Assembly: GCA_027946555.1 (NCBI GenBank)
Contig: JAPEVC010000002.1
Location: forward strand, 350,571 to 414,570
Length of the DNA stretch: 64,000 nucleotides
Source: Gnomoniopsis sp. IMI 355080
Lineage: Eukaryota > Ascomycota > Sordariomycetes > Diaporthales > Gnomoniaceae
Direction: 5' to 3'
Shown here: positions 1-9,407 of the stretch, piece after piece
Layout: every line of letters begins with the position of its first letter
Numbering within the stretch: the first letter of the stretch is position 1
Program-made: the position numbers and the translations under genes
Notes under the pieces: generated by a model
The model's database searches: none
What the model saw: the letters and a program-made list of their open reading frames with translations, nothing else
What the model was told of the DNA's origin: nothing

Positions 1-2
1 AT

Positions 3-691
3 ATTTTCAACTGGGGCAATTTCGAAACGTCTCAATACATCTCGCTGATCTCGCTCGTGCGCGTGATCATCCTGATTGGTGTCTTTCCTGTCATCAACTA
101 CATCTTCCGCATCCGCCCAGCTCAGCGCCGCCGCCGCGAGTCTGGTTCCATCGTTGAGAGCAACTCGGGCGCCGATGAGCTGGACGTGTGGATCCTGCGA
201 TTCGCTATTGTAAGCGACGTGGTTGGTGTCGCGGGGTACATCTTTGCGCGCACGCCGGCGCTATTCGTGGTGTCTGGTTGCATCACCGCGTTTGGTGGCT
301 TGGGCAGCGCTACGATCCAAAGCATGTTGTCAAAGCACGTCTCCGCTGAGCGGACGGGTGCCTTGCTCGGTGCTATTGGGCTGTTGCACGCGCTGTCGAG
401 GATCATCGCGCCGGTGATTTTCAACGGCCTCTATGCGGCGACTGTCAAAACATTCCCGCAGGCTGTATTTGTGGCTCTTACGGTCATGTTTTGTCTTATG
501 TTGGTCTTGTCGACGATGGTAAAGCCACACGGTAAGCTGGCCCTTCGCCTCCACGGAGTCGCACGAAAGAAACTAATGAGTCTTCTATAGTCTTTTTGAC
601 AGATCCCGTTGAGCCCGAAGCGGAGTCTCCCACCAGGCCCGGAGTCCCCCGGCAGAACACCCTGACGGAAGATGAGGTTCTACCGATCTAG
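3..691 (+). CDS. MFS transporter, C-terminal part (5' end outside window)
   Basis: Partial gene: the reading frame is already open at base 3 and the window starts inside it, so only about 209 C-terminal residues are visible. It contains hydrophobic segments separated by a basic loop (RPAQRRRR), then several more membrane spans, as in the C-terminal half of the tetracycline-resistance/proton-coupled type of major facilitator. One intron is inferred at 532-590 (GTAAGC...TATAG with a CTAAT branch site). Splicing it replaces an early stop with a short acidic tail ending ...EDEVLPI at 691. The role is probably proton-coupled export or import of a small molecule at a membrane; the substrate cannot be told. 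The family call is from general appearance, since the N-terminal motifs lie off the window. Confidence 0.8.
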
Positions 692-1471
692 GCGTAGGAT
701 TGGTGCATCTCTCGTTTAGCCTTATAATTTTTCTTAAATGTCTACTGTTGTTTTGCTTTGATTGATGTCGGCAATGGCCTGGAGTTTAGGGTTTATGAAT
801 AACAGCCTGAGAGCCTGAGGATAGATATAGACATGCCGTCGAAAGATGTCGGGAAATACAGATTGAGGGCTGTAGTACCATGTACAAGATCACGAGAGAG
901 ATGTATACCAAATTTTCACAACAGAAACAATACAAGCAATACTCCCACAAAGTTCAGAATCTAGACTGTCGGGTGATGCGATGGGTATAGCACAAACAAA
1001 ATGCAGCAAGCAAATTGACCTTGGCCATAATCGGGCGGTATAGCTTCACGATCTTGAAAGAAGTCGGCAGTCAGTCTTGGAAAGGCCGACGAGCTCACTT
1101 ACCATATGGCATACCCGAGTAGTGTACCTAGGTAGCTTTTCATATCTGCTGTGTCTCCCGGCTCCACCATCAAGTACAGTGGTACCTAAAAGATTACTGG
1201 CAGCGGCACGCGCCGAAAGTCTAGCGGGGAGTGGCCCTGTGGTACAGGATCAATAAGCTAAGCGTACCGTTAAACCGGGACTGCCAGTCCTGCAGATCGC
1301 AGGCAAGTGGGACAAGGCCTCCCTGCAGTCAAGGTCCATCCAGAACTGTCGTCATTCATGCATCTTCTCATTGATCCAGAAAAAAGAACATAGTAAGGAT
1401 CTTGAACAATGCTCACGCGCCGCTGGTCGAGCATACTCAAGCCACCATTTCACATACTTGTCAGATCCAAG
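692..1471. other. Intergenic region, MFS 3' end to HIT gene promoter
   Basis: No gene is supported here. It should hold the 3' end of the MFS transcript and the promoter of the HIT gene. A 10-bp palindrome TACCTAGGTA lies at 1125-1134 and a GTAC-rich imperfect palindrome near 1170. An ATG at 1409 is in frame with the HIT gene and could extend it (see the HIT entry). Confidence 0.6.
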
Positions 1472-2256
1472 ATGAGTACAGAACACGGGAGGAAGATCAT
1501 GTTCGGACCGTTTGAGGTGACATCTCAGGTGAGTGAATACAAAACATACACACCGGATAAGCCTTCATCTCCAGCACAAAGAAATGTCTGCAGACGATGA
1601 GATTATTCAAGCGTTTATCAAGGTCCAGCTGATATTCATTTTTTGTTTCAATTTTCTTTGCTCAAAAGATTCTGAACTAAAACCACAAACAGGTCTTCCT
1701 CGACACCCCCCACTCCTTCGCCCTCGTGAATCTCAAACCACTCCTCCCAGGCCACGTACTAGTCTGCCCCCACAAGCCACACAAACGTCTCACCGACCTC
1801 TCTCTTCCCGAAGTCACCGATCTCTTCAGCACCGTGCAGCGCGTTCAAGGCCTACTCGCCCGCCACTACTTCCCCCCACCACCAAGCCCCCCATCATCAT
1901 CATCCTCATCCAAGCAGCAGCCAACGCCAACAGGCTCCTTCAGTATCGCCCTTCAAGACGGGCCCGAGGCAGGTCAAACCGTCCCGCACGTCCACGTCCA
2001 CATCATCCCGCGCATCCGGAACATCTCGGCCAAGCCGGATGACGGCACCGAGGGGGATGCGCTGTACGATAAAATGGCGGGCGAGAGCGGGAATGTTGGT
2101 GGGGCATTGTGGGATCGCGAGCTGGGCCGGCGCCCCGAGCCCGGGGGCGGGTTTCCGAGAATTGAGGATAGTGAGAGGCAAGCACGGACGATGCATGAAA
2201 TGGAGCGGGAAGCTGGGCTGTATAGGCGATTGTTAGAGCAGGAGGAGGAGGCATAG
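1472..2256 (+). CDS. HNT2: HIT-family nucleotide hydrolase (Fhit/Hnt2-like diadenosine polyphosphate hydrolase)
   Basis: Two exons, 1472-1528 and 1693-2256, joined across a 164-bp intron (GTGAGT...CAAACAG), giving 206 residues. The product belongs to the Fhit branch of the histidine-triad superfamily, which splits Ap3A/Ap4A-type dinucleotides to AMP plus a nucleotide. The N-terminal FGPFEV and the segment LVNLKPLLPGHVLVCP are family hallmarks. The triad HVHVH has its histidines at about residues 118, 120 and 122, the middle/last being the expected catalytic base and nucleophile region. A Pro/Ser-rich insert (about residues 65-85) lies between the substrate-binding half and the triad. An in-frame ATG at 1409 would add 21 basic residues that look like a mitochondrial presequence, so the start is not certain. 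The gene converges on the Zn2Cys6 gene. Confidence 0.88.
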
Positions 2257-2400
2257 ACGGTGCGCTTAGCACAAGTTGGGCGAGTGCAAGACTAGAAGCC
2301 TTTTGCAACGGTAATTTGCTCATAGGAAGCTGGCAAAAGGCCCGGTAGAGAAGAACCATTATGCATTGCGGCTGTCATTGCGTCGTACTCTTGATACGAA

Positions 2401-2414
2401 TATATATATATATA
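2401..2414. repeat. (TA)7 microsatellite
   Basis: A short perfect TA run in the 278-bp gap between the convergent HIT and Zn2Cys6 genes. It is followed by a small tandem repeat of GTGACCGT near 2425. It probably lies in 3' untranslated or terminator DNA. Confidence 0.8.
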
Positions 2415-2534
2415 AAGTCTCCATGTGACCGTGTGACCGTGTGTCTATCCCTAACCACCAGGGCGCTGTTGGGATCTCCCAAGTCCAGCCCAATTATCTC
2501 AATATACACAATTTCTAGAACGTGCCAAACATAA

Positions 2535-5162
2535 TCACTCTAACCCGGGTATCATATCCAAATTCGCCATCGAGTGGTCAAAGTCCCAGCCATCGCCCAG
2601 ATCCAAATCCGACTCCTGAAGTCCTTTGAACATGAACATTTCGCCTCCCCCAGTCAAATCCCCTCCAGCAGCAGGCAGATTGCCACCACTGGTTTGGCTC
2701 GAGGGACTTGCGCTCATGCCCCAGGTCTCAAAGTTCTGCTGCCAATTGACACCATCCTTCAAATACCAGTCCTTCCCGTCGAGAGCGTACCGCGCGTTCG
2801 TGGTCCATGTATGGCTAGAACTTCCCACTGCCGCCCCGATATTACTGGGATGTTTTTGAGGATTTTGAGTGCTGGTGTACGCTGGGCAGGAGCGCGGCAT
2901 GGCTGGCTGACCGATGCCGGACATAGCCCAGCTGGTGTTGGGCGAAAAAGACATGCTTGTGTTGCCGCTTGCTTTGTGAGCGATATTTGCTGACACTTCA
3001 CGTGGCTGCATCAATGGAGGCATTGACCCGGTGTTCATCATCAACCCTTGGTCCATCTGGGCGTCCATTTGTTGGCTGGTAATGCTTCCCCTGCCATCTA
3101 GGTCCTGATCAGGAACCATGATCGGTGAAGATGATAAGGTCGGTGGCGAAGGTGCAGCCTTATTTGGCGATGGTACATCCGTCGTGACCAAGTGGCCGTA
3201 TTTCTCATCCGTCCTCTTCAAGACCACGAAGGCCTCCTCCGGGAGCTCGCAATTCCATTTCCTGTCGAGTACACTGATGATACTAAGGCTGCGTCGGGCG
3301 CCAAGCCAGTCCTCAGCCATCTCTTCTAGATGTTTGACTCCATGAATAATGTCTCTCTTGGCGGTCTTCTCCGGCAAGTTGAGAAGATGAATTGTGCATG
3401 CTGAGTGCAACATGTATACCGCGATGTTGCATATTTGTCGCAAATTATACAGTTTCTTGTACAGCCTCATCAATTTGGAGATAAAGCCAGCATTTGCCGT
3501 GCAGATGCGCCGGGGTGACACATGCGGTGGAAGGGGAGATGTCGAAGGGCCGTACTTGAGAAACGGCCGAAAGAGGTGGATGTACTGAAGGTGGTAAAAC
3601 ATGTGCATCAATATCACGTTCGGTAGTTGTCCTTCCTTGGGCTCGAATTCTGTAGGGAGATCTTTGCGCCAGTCTTCCAGTTGTCTGTGCAGCTCGCTGA
3701 GCTTCTTTAGTTCGACAGCTTTTCCGCTCGATCTGCCGATGTGCTTTGGGTGGTAAAAGAATAGCAGCAGGTCACTGCTAATCTCGCATAGTTTCGTGAG
3801 CTGAAGACCCACAGCTCGGGTGCGAGCAGGCTGGCTCAGTGACTGGTCGAAGCCACCATCCGTATATGGCGTCCAGGACTCGCTATCCTCGTCCGGATAT
3901 ACCTCGTACTTCGACACGTTACATGAGCTCTTTGGCAGTTGTGGCAGTCGTCCAAGATAATTTGACCAAGTCTTGTCGAAGAGGAAGCAGCCCCAAAAGG
4001 TGATCCTCCGAGCATCAATCTCATCCTCACTCATTCGACCTTTGTCCCCAGTGACGAGGCCCGAATCCAGGTTCAATCCAACATCCTGGGCCATACGAAA
4101 GCTCATCCCGCTGTAAACCCAGCCTCTGGCTTCTCGTCCGCAGCCCGCCTCTCTGACAGACATCAGAGCCAGTGCCTGAGTGGTGGTGAGCGACGGCGTC
4201 GCATACTCGTCATGGTCGAAGACGAGCCTCTTGGCTTCTGCAAAGAAGTGATCGCCTTTTGTTCGACTGTCTCCGGGAAAGGCGTAGGCCCCCGGAATAT
4301 CGGTAAAATGACAGCCCAGTGCCAACATGGCGTTCACGAGTGCTGACGAGCAGTAGAACGAAACCTTTGGCGCACTTGATGGCTTTCCCCTCATAAAGTC
4401 TTTCCAAAACGATCGCTTCGATAAAGTTGTAAAGAAGGGGTAATGCCAGTTCCAGTACATGTTGAGAAGATGTATCACCAATTGCCTGTCTTTGGTCACC
4501 TCTGACCAACTGGTGATGGGGTCTCCGTCCAGTTGGGCATCGCTGTCATCTACTTCTGCTGGTGTGACACTTTCGTCGCCCTCGTGTATAAGGTGCGAGG
4601 TACCACCGATAAAGCGGACAACTCCATTTCTGATCCTCAGCTCGCCCATTTTCCTGGCCAGGTCCCGCTCGCCTTCTACAGGCTGTTCTTTCGGGTCCTC
4701 GTCGTTGACTGCATCAGCGTCGTCTCCATTTGTGGTCTCCTCCTTGAGGATGGCCTCGGCAACTGTGTCCAGTGAATCGCAGGTTCGGATCCTTCTTACA
4801 ACCTCGGAGACATCGTCTTCTGCGGCGTTCAATATGGCCTCGATGAGAATTTGCAGGGTTGAGTTCCTAGCCTTGCTGCTATCAATCTTCTCACGGTAGA
4901 CGCCTTTACGGCGATGATCCGAGTTTGGGTCGTAGATACACTCGGTTTCATAGACACTGGAACAAGCGGCACAACTGGGTAGTGCGCCATCACATTTTGA
5001 TTTTCTCTTCCGACAGGCGATACAGGCTGTGGATACACATCTGCGTTTCTGGTTTGCGGAGTCGGCGCGGCCCCTTGATTTCCTCTTGACTTGAGCCGGC
5101 TGTGGCGCTGCTTCGGGCCCAGGGTGAGGCTGCAACGCTGGTTGAGTAGTTGAAGGCTGCAT
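2535..5162 (-). CDS. Zn2Cys6 fungal transcription factor
   Basis: A single uninterrupted frame of 875 residues. The N-terminus is Pro/Gln-rich, then basic (KRKSRGR, nuclear-localisation-like). A Zn2Cys6 binuclear cluster has cysteines at 47, 50, 57, 64, 67 and 75, with the basic recognition loop RKRKSK between the second and third. The linker after it (NSDHRRKGVYREKIDS) followed by a predicted coil resembles many fungal regulators annotated as NirA-like, but I do not assert that it controls nitrate use. A fungal-specific transcription factor middle-homology region spans roughly residues 225-560 (HYPFFTTLSKRSFW, WGCFLFDKTWSNYLGR). The C-terminal 200 residues are polar and disordered with an acidic end, a likely activation domain. 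It is divergent to the GH28 pectinase across 2.3 kb, so regulation of that neighbour is possible but unproven. Confidence 0.92.
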   Translation of the reverse strand: MQPSTTQPALQPHPGPEAAPQPAQVKRKSRGRADSANQKRRCVSTACIACRKRKSKCDGALPSCAACSSVYETECIYDPNSDHRRKGVYREKIDSSKARNSTLQILIEAILNAAEDDVSEVVRRIRTCDSLDTVAEAILKEETTNGDDADAVNDEDPKEQPVEGERDLARKMGELRIRNGVVRFIGGTSHLIHEGDESVTPAEVDDSDAQLDGDPITSWSEVTKDRQLVIHLLNMYWNWHYPFFTTLSKRSFWKDFMRGKPSSAPKVSFYCSSALVNAMLALGCHFTDIPGAYAFPGDSRTKGDHFFAEAKRLVFDHDEYATPSLTTTQALALMSVREAGCGREARGWVYSGMSFRMAQDVGLNLDSGLVTGDKGRMSEDEIDARRITFWGCFLFDKTWSNYLGRLPQLPKSSCNVSKYEVYPDEDSESWTPYTDGGFDQSLSQPARTRAVGLQLTKLCEISSDLLLFFYHPKHIGRSSGKAVELKKLSELHRQLEDWRKDLPTEFEPKEGQLPNVILMHMFYHLQYIHLFRPFLKYGPSTSPLPPHVSPRRICTANAGFISKLMRLYKKLYNLRQICNIAVYMLHSACTIHLLNLPEKTAKRDIIHGVKHLEEMAEDWLGARRSLSIISVLDRKWNCELPEEAFVVLKRTDEKYGHLVTTDVPSPNKAAPSPPTLSSSPIMVPDQDLDGRGSITSQQMDAQMDQGLMMNTGSMPPLMQPREVSANIAHKASGNTSMSFSPNTSWAMSGIGQPAMPRSCPAYTSTQNPQKHPSNIGAAVGSSSHTWTTNARYALDGKDWYLKDGVNWQQNFETWGMSASPSSQTSGGNLPAAGGDLTGGGEMFMFKGLQESDLDLGDGWDFDHSMANLDMIPGLE

Positions 5163-6239
5163 ACTGTCACATGCCTTGCGGCTAGATCAAGTCGTTCTGA
5201 CTACGCGATGATCCACCTCTCAGCCAATGGTGGAGATGAGATGTGCGGCCCGCGGAGAAACGAGGTCCGGGTAGGCAGGCAGGCGATGGAATTCCGGGGA
5301 GATGCACAATCGATGTCTCGGTCCCCGAGATAAGAAGATGATGCTGATGATATTAAAAGGCAGTGGACTGCTGCAGAACCTGGGTCATGTAAACAGTCTT
5401 GACAGTCTGACGGTTGTCGACGAGCTCTGTTTTGCTCGACGTGGTCCAGATGATACTAGTTTCCCGCATGTCCGGACGCGGTAGACTACGAGATGCCGAC
5501 GAGAGGAAGAAGGCGACTTTCCGAACGTCGGGGACCATACAACCGGGTACTAGTTAGTGTAGACGGCTCCAACTCGCACTACTGGTATTCGTTGTTCAGA
5601 GTCCGGCGAGGCTACTTTGCCGCACGAGCGTCAGAAACGATACGTAGGCCCGGGGAAGACAAGAACCAGGCAAGTTGCGCACTAATGAGCCTAAATATGA
5701 GTTGACCTGGGCACTGTGGCAGTGGTGGATGTGTACCGAGACTGATATGAGAAGGCAAGAGGATCTCAGACGACGTGGGGGGAGGGGGTCAATTAGCAAG
5801 GGATGGCGTCGAGACTATGGACAAAGACTGCGAATTATCTGTCAGCCGTTGAGCCAAGAGATAAGCATCGTCGACGCGGATCCAATGTTGTCCTAAAGCC
5901 TAATTATGGTGTGGCGGCTCTGCATAAGTCGACCTTATCCGGATGGGAGGCTGTAATTTAGTGCCGGTTTGCGTAGTGTGGCAGTGTGGCAGGTGTGGTG
6001 AGAGTAAGGAAAAAAAGACGGACTCTGATGGGCTGTTCTCATGGGGGAAAATCCCTATTCCGTCTGCAATGCCATATCGTAGGCAGTATGGCAGTTTCCG
6101 TGATGATAAGGTTACGCCTGCCGTGCACATAGAGCCTTGCTCGCTGCCTCGCCTTTCAAGACTACGTCATGTACTGTGGTACTGTACCAATGACATCAGG
6201 CGCTGGAGGGACACGCCGTGGTGAGTATAATACTATTGT

Positions 6240-6268
6240 ACCCTAACTAGGTCATCCAGGGTTAGGGT
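6240..6268. promoter_or_regulatory. Inverted pair of telobox-like octamers
   Basis: ACCCTAAC at 6240-6247 faces GTTAGGGT at 6261-6268 with a 13-base spacer. The octamers match the fungal telomere unit and the AACCCTAA box bound by Myb-type factors (Tbf1/Teb1 class) at some promoters. It could be a hairpin or a dimeric protein site. Function is inferred only. Confidence 0.3.
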
Positions 6269-7345
6269 GAGCTCGATTCCCGAAACAGACCGGTGTGTGC
6301 CTCTATCCGTACTTCCTCGATAACATACTATGGCACCAGTGTGCAGCAGCATCATCATCTCCTTCCGCGCTGTGACCGGCCAGCACGGCCCATTGAATGC
6401 TCGAAACGAGACTTCTGACTCGATGTTGAAACCTCCAGACGTGCTGCGAGGCTAGGGAAGTTCATTCCCGCTCTGGCGTCGAGAGCAGTGCGCTTGCCCA
6501 ATGGGCCTTGTTGACTTGGTCTCCTGTTACACAGAAGGAGGGAGAAGTGGCAGAAGTCTTCTTCCCAGGCCTGCCAAAGCATATCGGACGCGCCTGACCC
6601 GAATCCGACGCGATTGACCCAAATATAAGCATAGAACATGAACCAGGAGGCACGGCCATTGATGACGCTCGAGACGTACCGGAATCTACCTATCTGGGTA
6701 CAAGATCGTGTATCATTATTCGTGTTAACTAGACCGCTCGCTGACTGCGGTTCTAAGGTACGAAAATAGGTTCGAGGGCAACCCACCCCTAAGGCTCATG
6801 TATTCTCTGTCGCTGTTGCACTTGAGCAGCTGTGTTGCCGTTGAAGGCTTGATGCCCTTCCACTCGCTTCGATGGAACAGCATTGCCTTTCTTCTATCGT
6901 AAATGTCGTGGACTGGTTATATTTCCCGACAACGCTACCATCTTTCCTTGCAACAACATAAAGAACGAGGCTTTGGAACAAATTGAACAGGAGAACAACA
7001 TTCGGCCGAGACTGTACCGAGCAAAGCCGGGCAGATGCCATTACCTGGCCCCAGGCTGCCCGATCAGCCAATTCAGGTGTACTCTATGACCCCGCATGCA
7101 ACTTCGCAGAACATCTATAGATGGACGACGCAACCAAGATCCTTTCTCGTTTGTTTTTGGGGCCAATTTAATTTGCCTCCAATCAACATGGCCCTGGATT
7201 ATTACGGTGGTCGTGGAGGATGAGCAATTGGCACGCGAGTTCCACATTTTGTCCGTCTCGGGAGAAATTGGGGTCCTTCTAGAAAAGTCACCGCGCTACA
7301 ACAAACGCCTGCTGCGTGTATAGTGATGCCGTTCTTACTAAGATG

Positions 7346-7353
7346 TATATATA
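7346..7353 (+). promoter_or_regulatory. TATA box of the GH28 gene
   Basis: TATATATA lies 98 bases upstream of the ATG at 7451. That fits a strongly regulated secreted-enzyme promoter in filamentous fungi, where a TATA element usually sits a few tens of bases upstream of transcription start. Confidence 0.5.
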
Positions 7354-7450
7354 CGGCCAGTGTAGCATTCGCTGGAAAGCTGACGCTCGACATTGGCATA
7401 ACTAATTTTTGTTCGAAGCCTCACTCGTTTGCAAATACTGACCTGCCAGG

Positions 7451-9055
7451 ATGACGCCTTTAACAAACGCCCTGCTGCTCGGTCTACTGGGCCTAAGCTC
7501 GCTGGTCTCGGGGGCTGCTGTTATGCCCAGTGTCGCTCCTCAGCTGCCAGCACAGTCCAATACGACATGCACGCTCTCACCCCTAGGCGACAACCAGGAC
7601 GATGTCCCCCAGATTCTCGAGGCCTTTGACGAGTGCAATAATGGTGGGACCGTGGTTTTTCCAGAGAATGAGACCTTCTACATCGCCACAAGACTAAACC
7701 CTGTCATCTACGATGTCACCATCGAATGGAAGGGAACGTGGCTGTTCTCGGATGACCTGGACTATTGGAGAAACAATTCGTACCCAATTGCCTTCCAGAA
7801 CCACCATGCTGGGTTTGTCATTTCTGGAGAGAGGATCCACCTCAACGGCTACGGCACGGGCAAGATCAATGGCTCAGGGAATAGCTGGTACACTGCCGAA
7901 GAAAACGACACGCAGCCCGGCAGGCCGATGCCCTTTGTGTGGTGGAACGTCACCGATGTGTTGGTGGAGCATTGTGAGTTGAGAGCAACATCGGCGTTTG
8001 ATTTCCCAAGGGCGTCTGGCTGACTTCGAGGCGCTCAGTCACTGTGACCCAAAGTCCACTGTGGAGCATCAACATCATGAATGGGACGACAATGTGGTTC
8101 GATGATATTTACGTCAACAACACTGCTCTTTCAGCGCCAGAAGGAACCAACTGGGTGCAAAATACCGATGGTTTTGACACCATGGATGCCAACAATATCA
8201 CGCTGACTAACTTTGTGTACCAAGGGCAAGTCACCCGCTACGCGAACTAAATGTACTAATTCGTCACTGACAGTTGAGAACCGAATAGAGGCGACGACGC
8301 AATAGCCATCAAGCCCCGATCTTACAATGTTTTCATTCAAAATGTGAGTCCACGCCATGCTGATCAGCTCGGCTCCATGCTGAGTGTCATTCACAGATCA
8401 CCGTGCATGGCGGCAATGGTGTAGCCATCGGCAGCCTGGGTCAGTATCTTGAAGACTCATCGGTTCAGAACGTCACAGTCAAAGATGCTCAGATTCTCAC
8501 GAACAACGGTGATATGCATGCTTCCGCATATATAAAAACTTGGGTAGGCGAGTTGGTGCCTCAGGATAGCTACGAGAGCGATTATTTGCCGAGAGGTGGA
8601 GGCTGGTGAGTACAGAAACCTATCCTCTGAAGCACCCAATGGTTTTGTCTAATTTGATCACTCAGGGGTAACGTTACAAACATTCTCTTCGAAAACTTCT
8701 ACGTTGATGGCGCCGCAATCGGCCCCGACATCAATCAGGACTCTGGGGACAACGGTAGGAACCTTTTCTACCCAGTCTGTGCTAGCAGAGAAAAGCTAAC
8801 CTTGCATATGCAGGCTCTTACGCTGGAACTTCGAACATGCTCGTCTCGGACATAACATTCCTGAATTTCACTGGTTGGGTGTACAGCTCTGACACGGCTG
8901 CTATATCATGTTCGACAAGAAACCCGTGCTACAATATCACCAACGAGAATATCAGCCTCGCATTAACAGAAGGCGGGACTCCTGAGGGTGCCGTGGGGAC
9001 GTGTGAATATATCGCAGAAGACGGCGTATCTGGAATGACAGGCAGTGGTTGCTAG
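7451..9055 (+). CDS. Secreted GH28 pectinase, exo-polygalacturonase-like
   Basis: Six exons (7451-7973, 8039-8225, 8289-8343, 8397-8605, 8666-8754, 8814-9055) give 434 residues. Residues 1-21 are a signal peptide (hydrophobic LLLGLLGL core), and many N-x-S/T sites suggest heavy N-glycosylation outside the cell. GH28 motifs appear in order: NTDGFD (about 216-221, catalytic Asp 218), GDD (Asp 239-240), GGNGVAIGSLGQY (about 260-272) and YIKTW (about 300-304). Family enzymes hydrolyse polygalacturonan or rhamnogalacturonan. The GSLGQYLED context is typical of the exo-acting clade that removes terminal galacturonate. Two motif positions differ from classical endo-polygalacturonases: Asn 262 stands where G-H-G has His, and Tyr 300 stands where R-I-K has Arg. 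Intron 2 (8226-8288) is a GC-AG intron. The gene converges on the MFS gene. Confidence 0.92.
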
Positions 9056-9407
9056 GTCTCGTCGTTCTTTCTTCATTTTCGCACAAGAACACAAATATAG
9101 CATCGAAGTAGACAATTGTCACGGCGATATATCTCACTGCTTCTCTATTGCTTGCTGTGATATCCTGATTCATCACAAAGCTCCAATGTATGACTGCGGC
9201 TAGGTCCTAATCCCCGGCCGCAAAAGTCGACTTCGCTCTAAGCATCTGGCCGTATTTCCACTTCAACACTTCGTGGTCAGCATCATGCACACTGAAAAGA
9301 AGTGGAAGGTACCCATCTGAAGACTGCCGAAAGTGGTCTCAGAAAGCACGCGATGAAGGAATTCCTGAAGGAGCTTTCCGTCATAAGAGAACCTTCTGAT
9401 ACACCTC

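Larger units (their letters stand above)
5163..7450. other. 2.3-kb intergenic region between Zn2Cys6 gene and GH28 gene
   Basis: This is the shared upstream region of two divergent genes. The longest open frames (for example 6355-6786 minus, 143 codons) have no recognisable composition or domain, and I do not call them genes. Features seen are an inverted pair of telomere-like octamers (6240-6268), a TATA element (7346-7353) close to the pectinase start, and GTACTGTAC-like motifs near 6171. Confidence 0.6.

Noticed and set aside
6355..6786. 143-codon minus-strand frame in the regulator/pectinase intergenic region
   Set aside because: No signal, domain, splice context or composition bias. Kept only as intergenic DNA.
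9263..9407. Possible extra last exon of the exporter (CIRRFSYDGK...)
   Set aside because: The 51-bp candidate intron joins in the wrong phase for this frame and in the right phase reaches a stop after eight codons.
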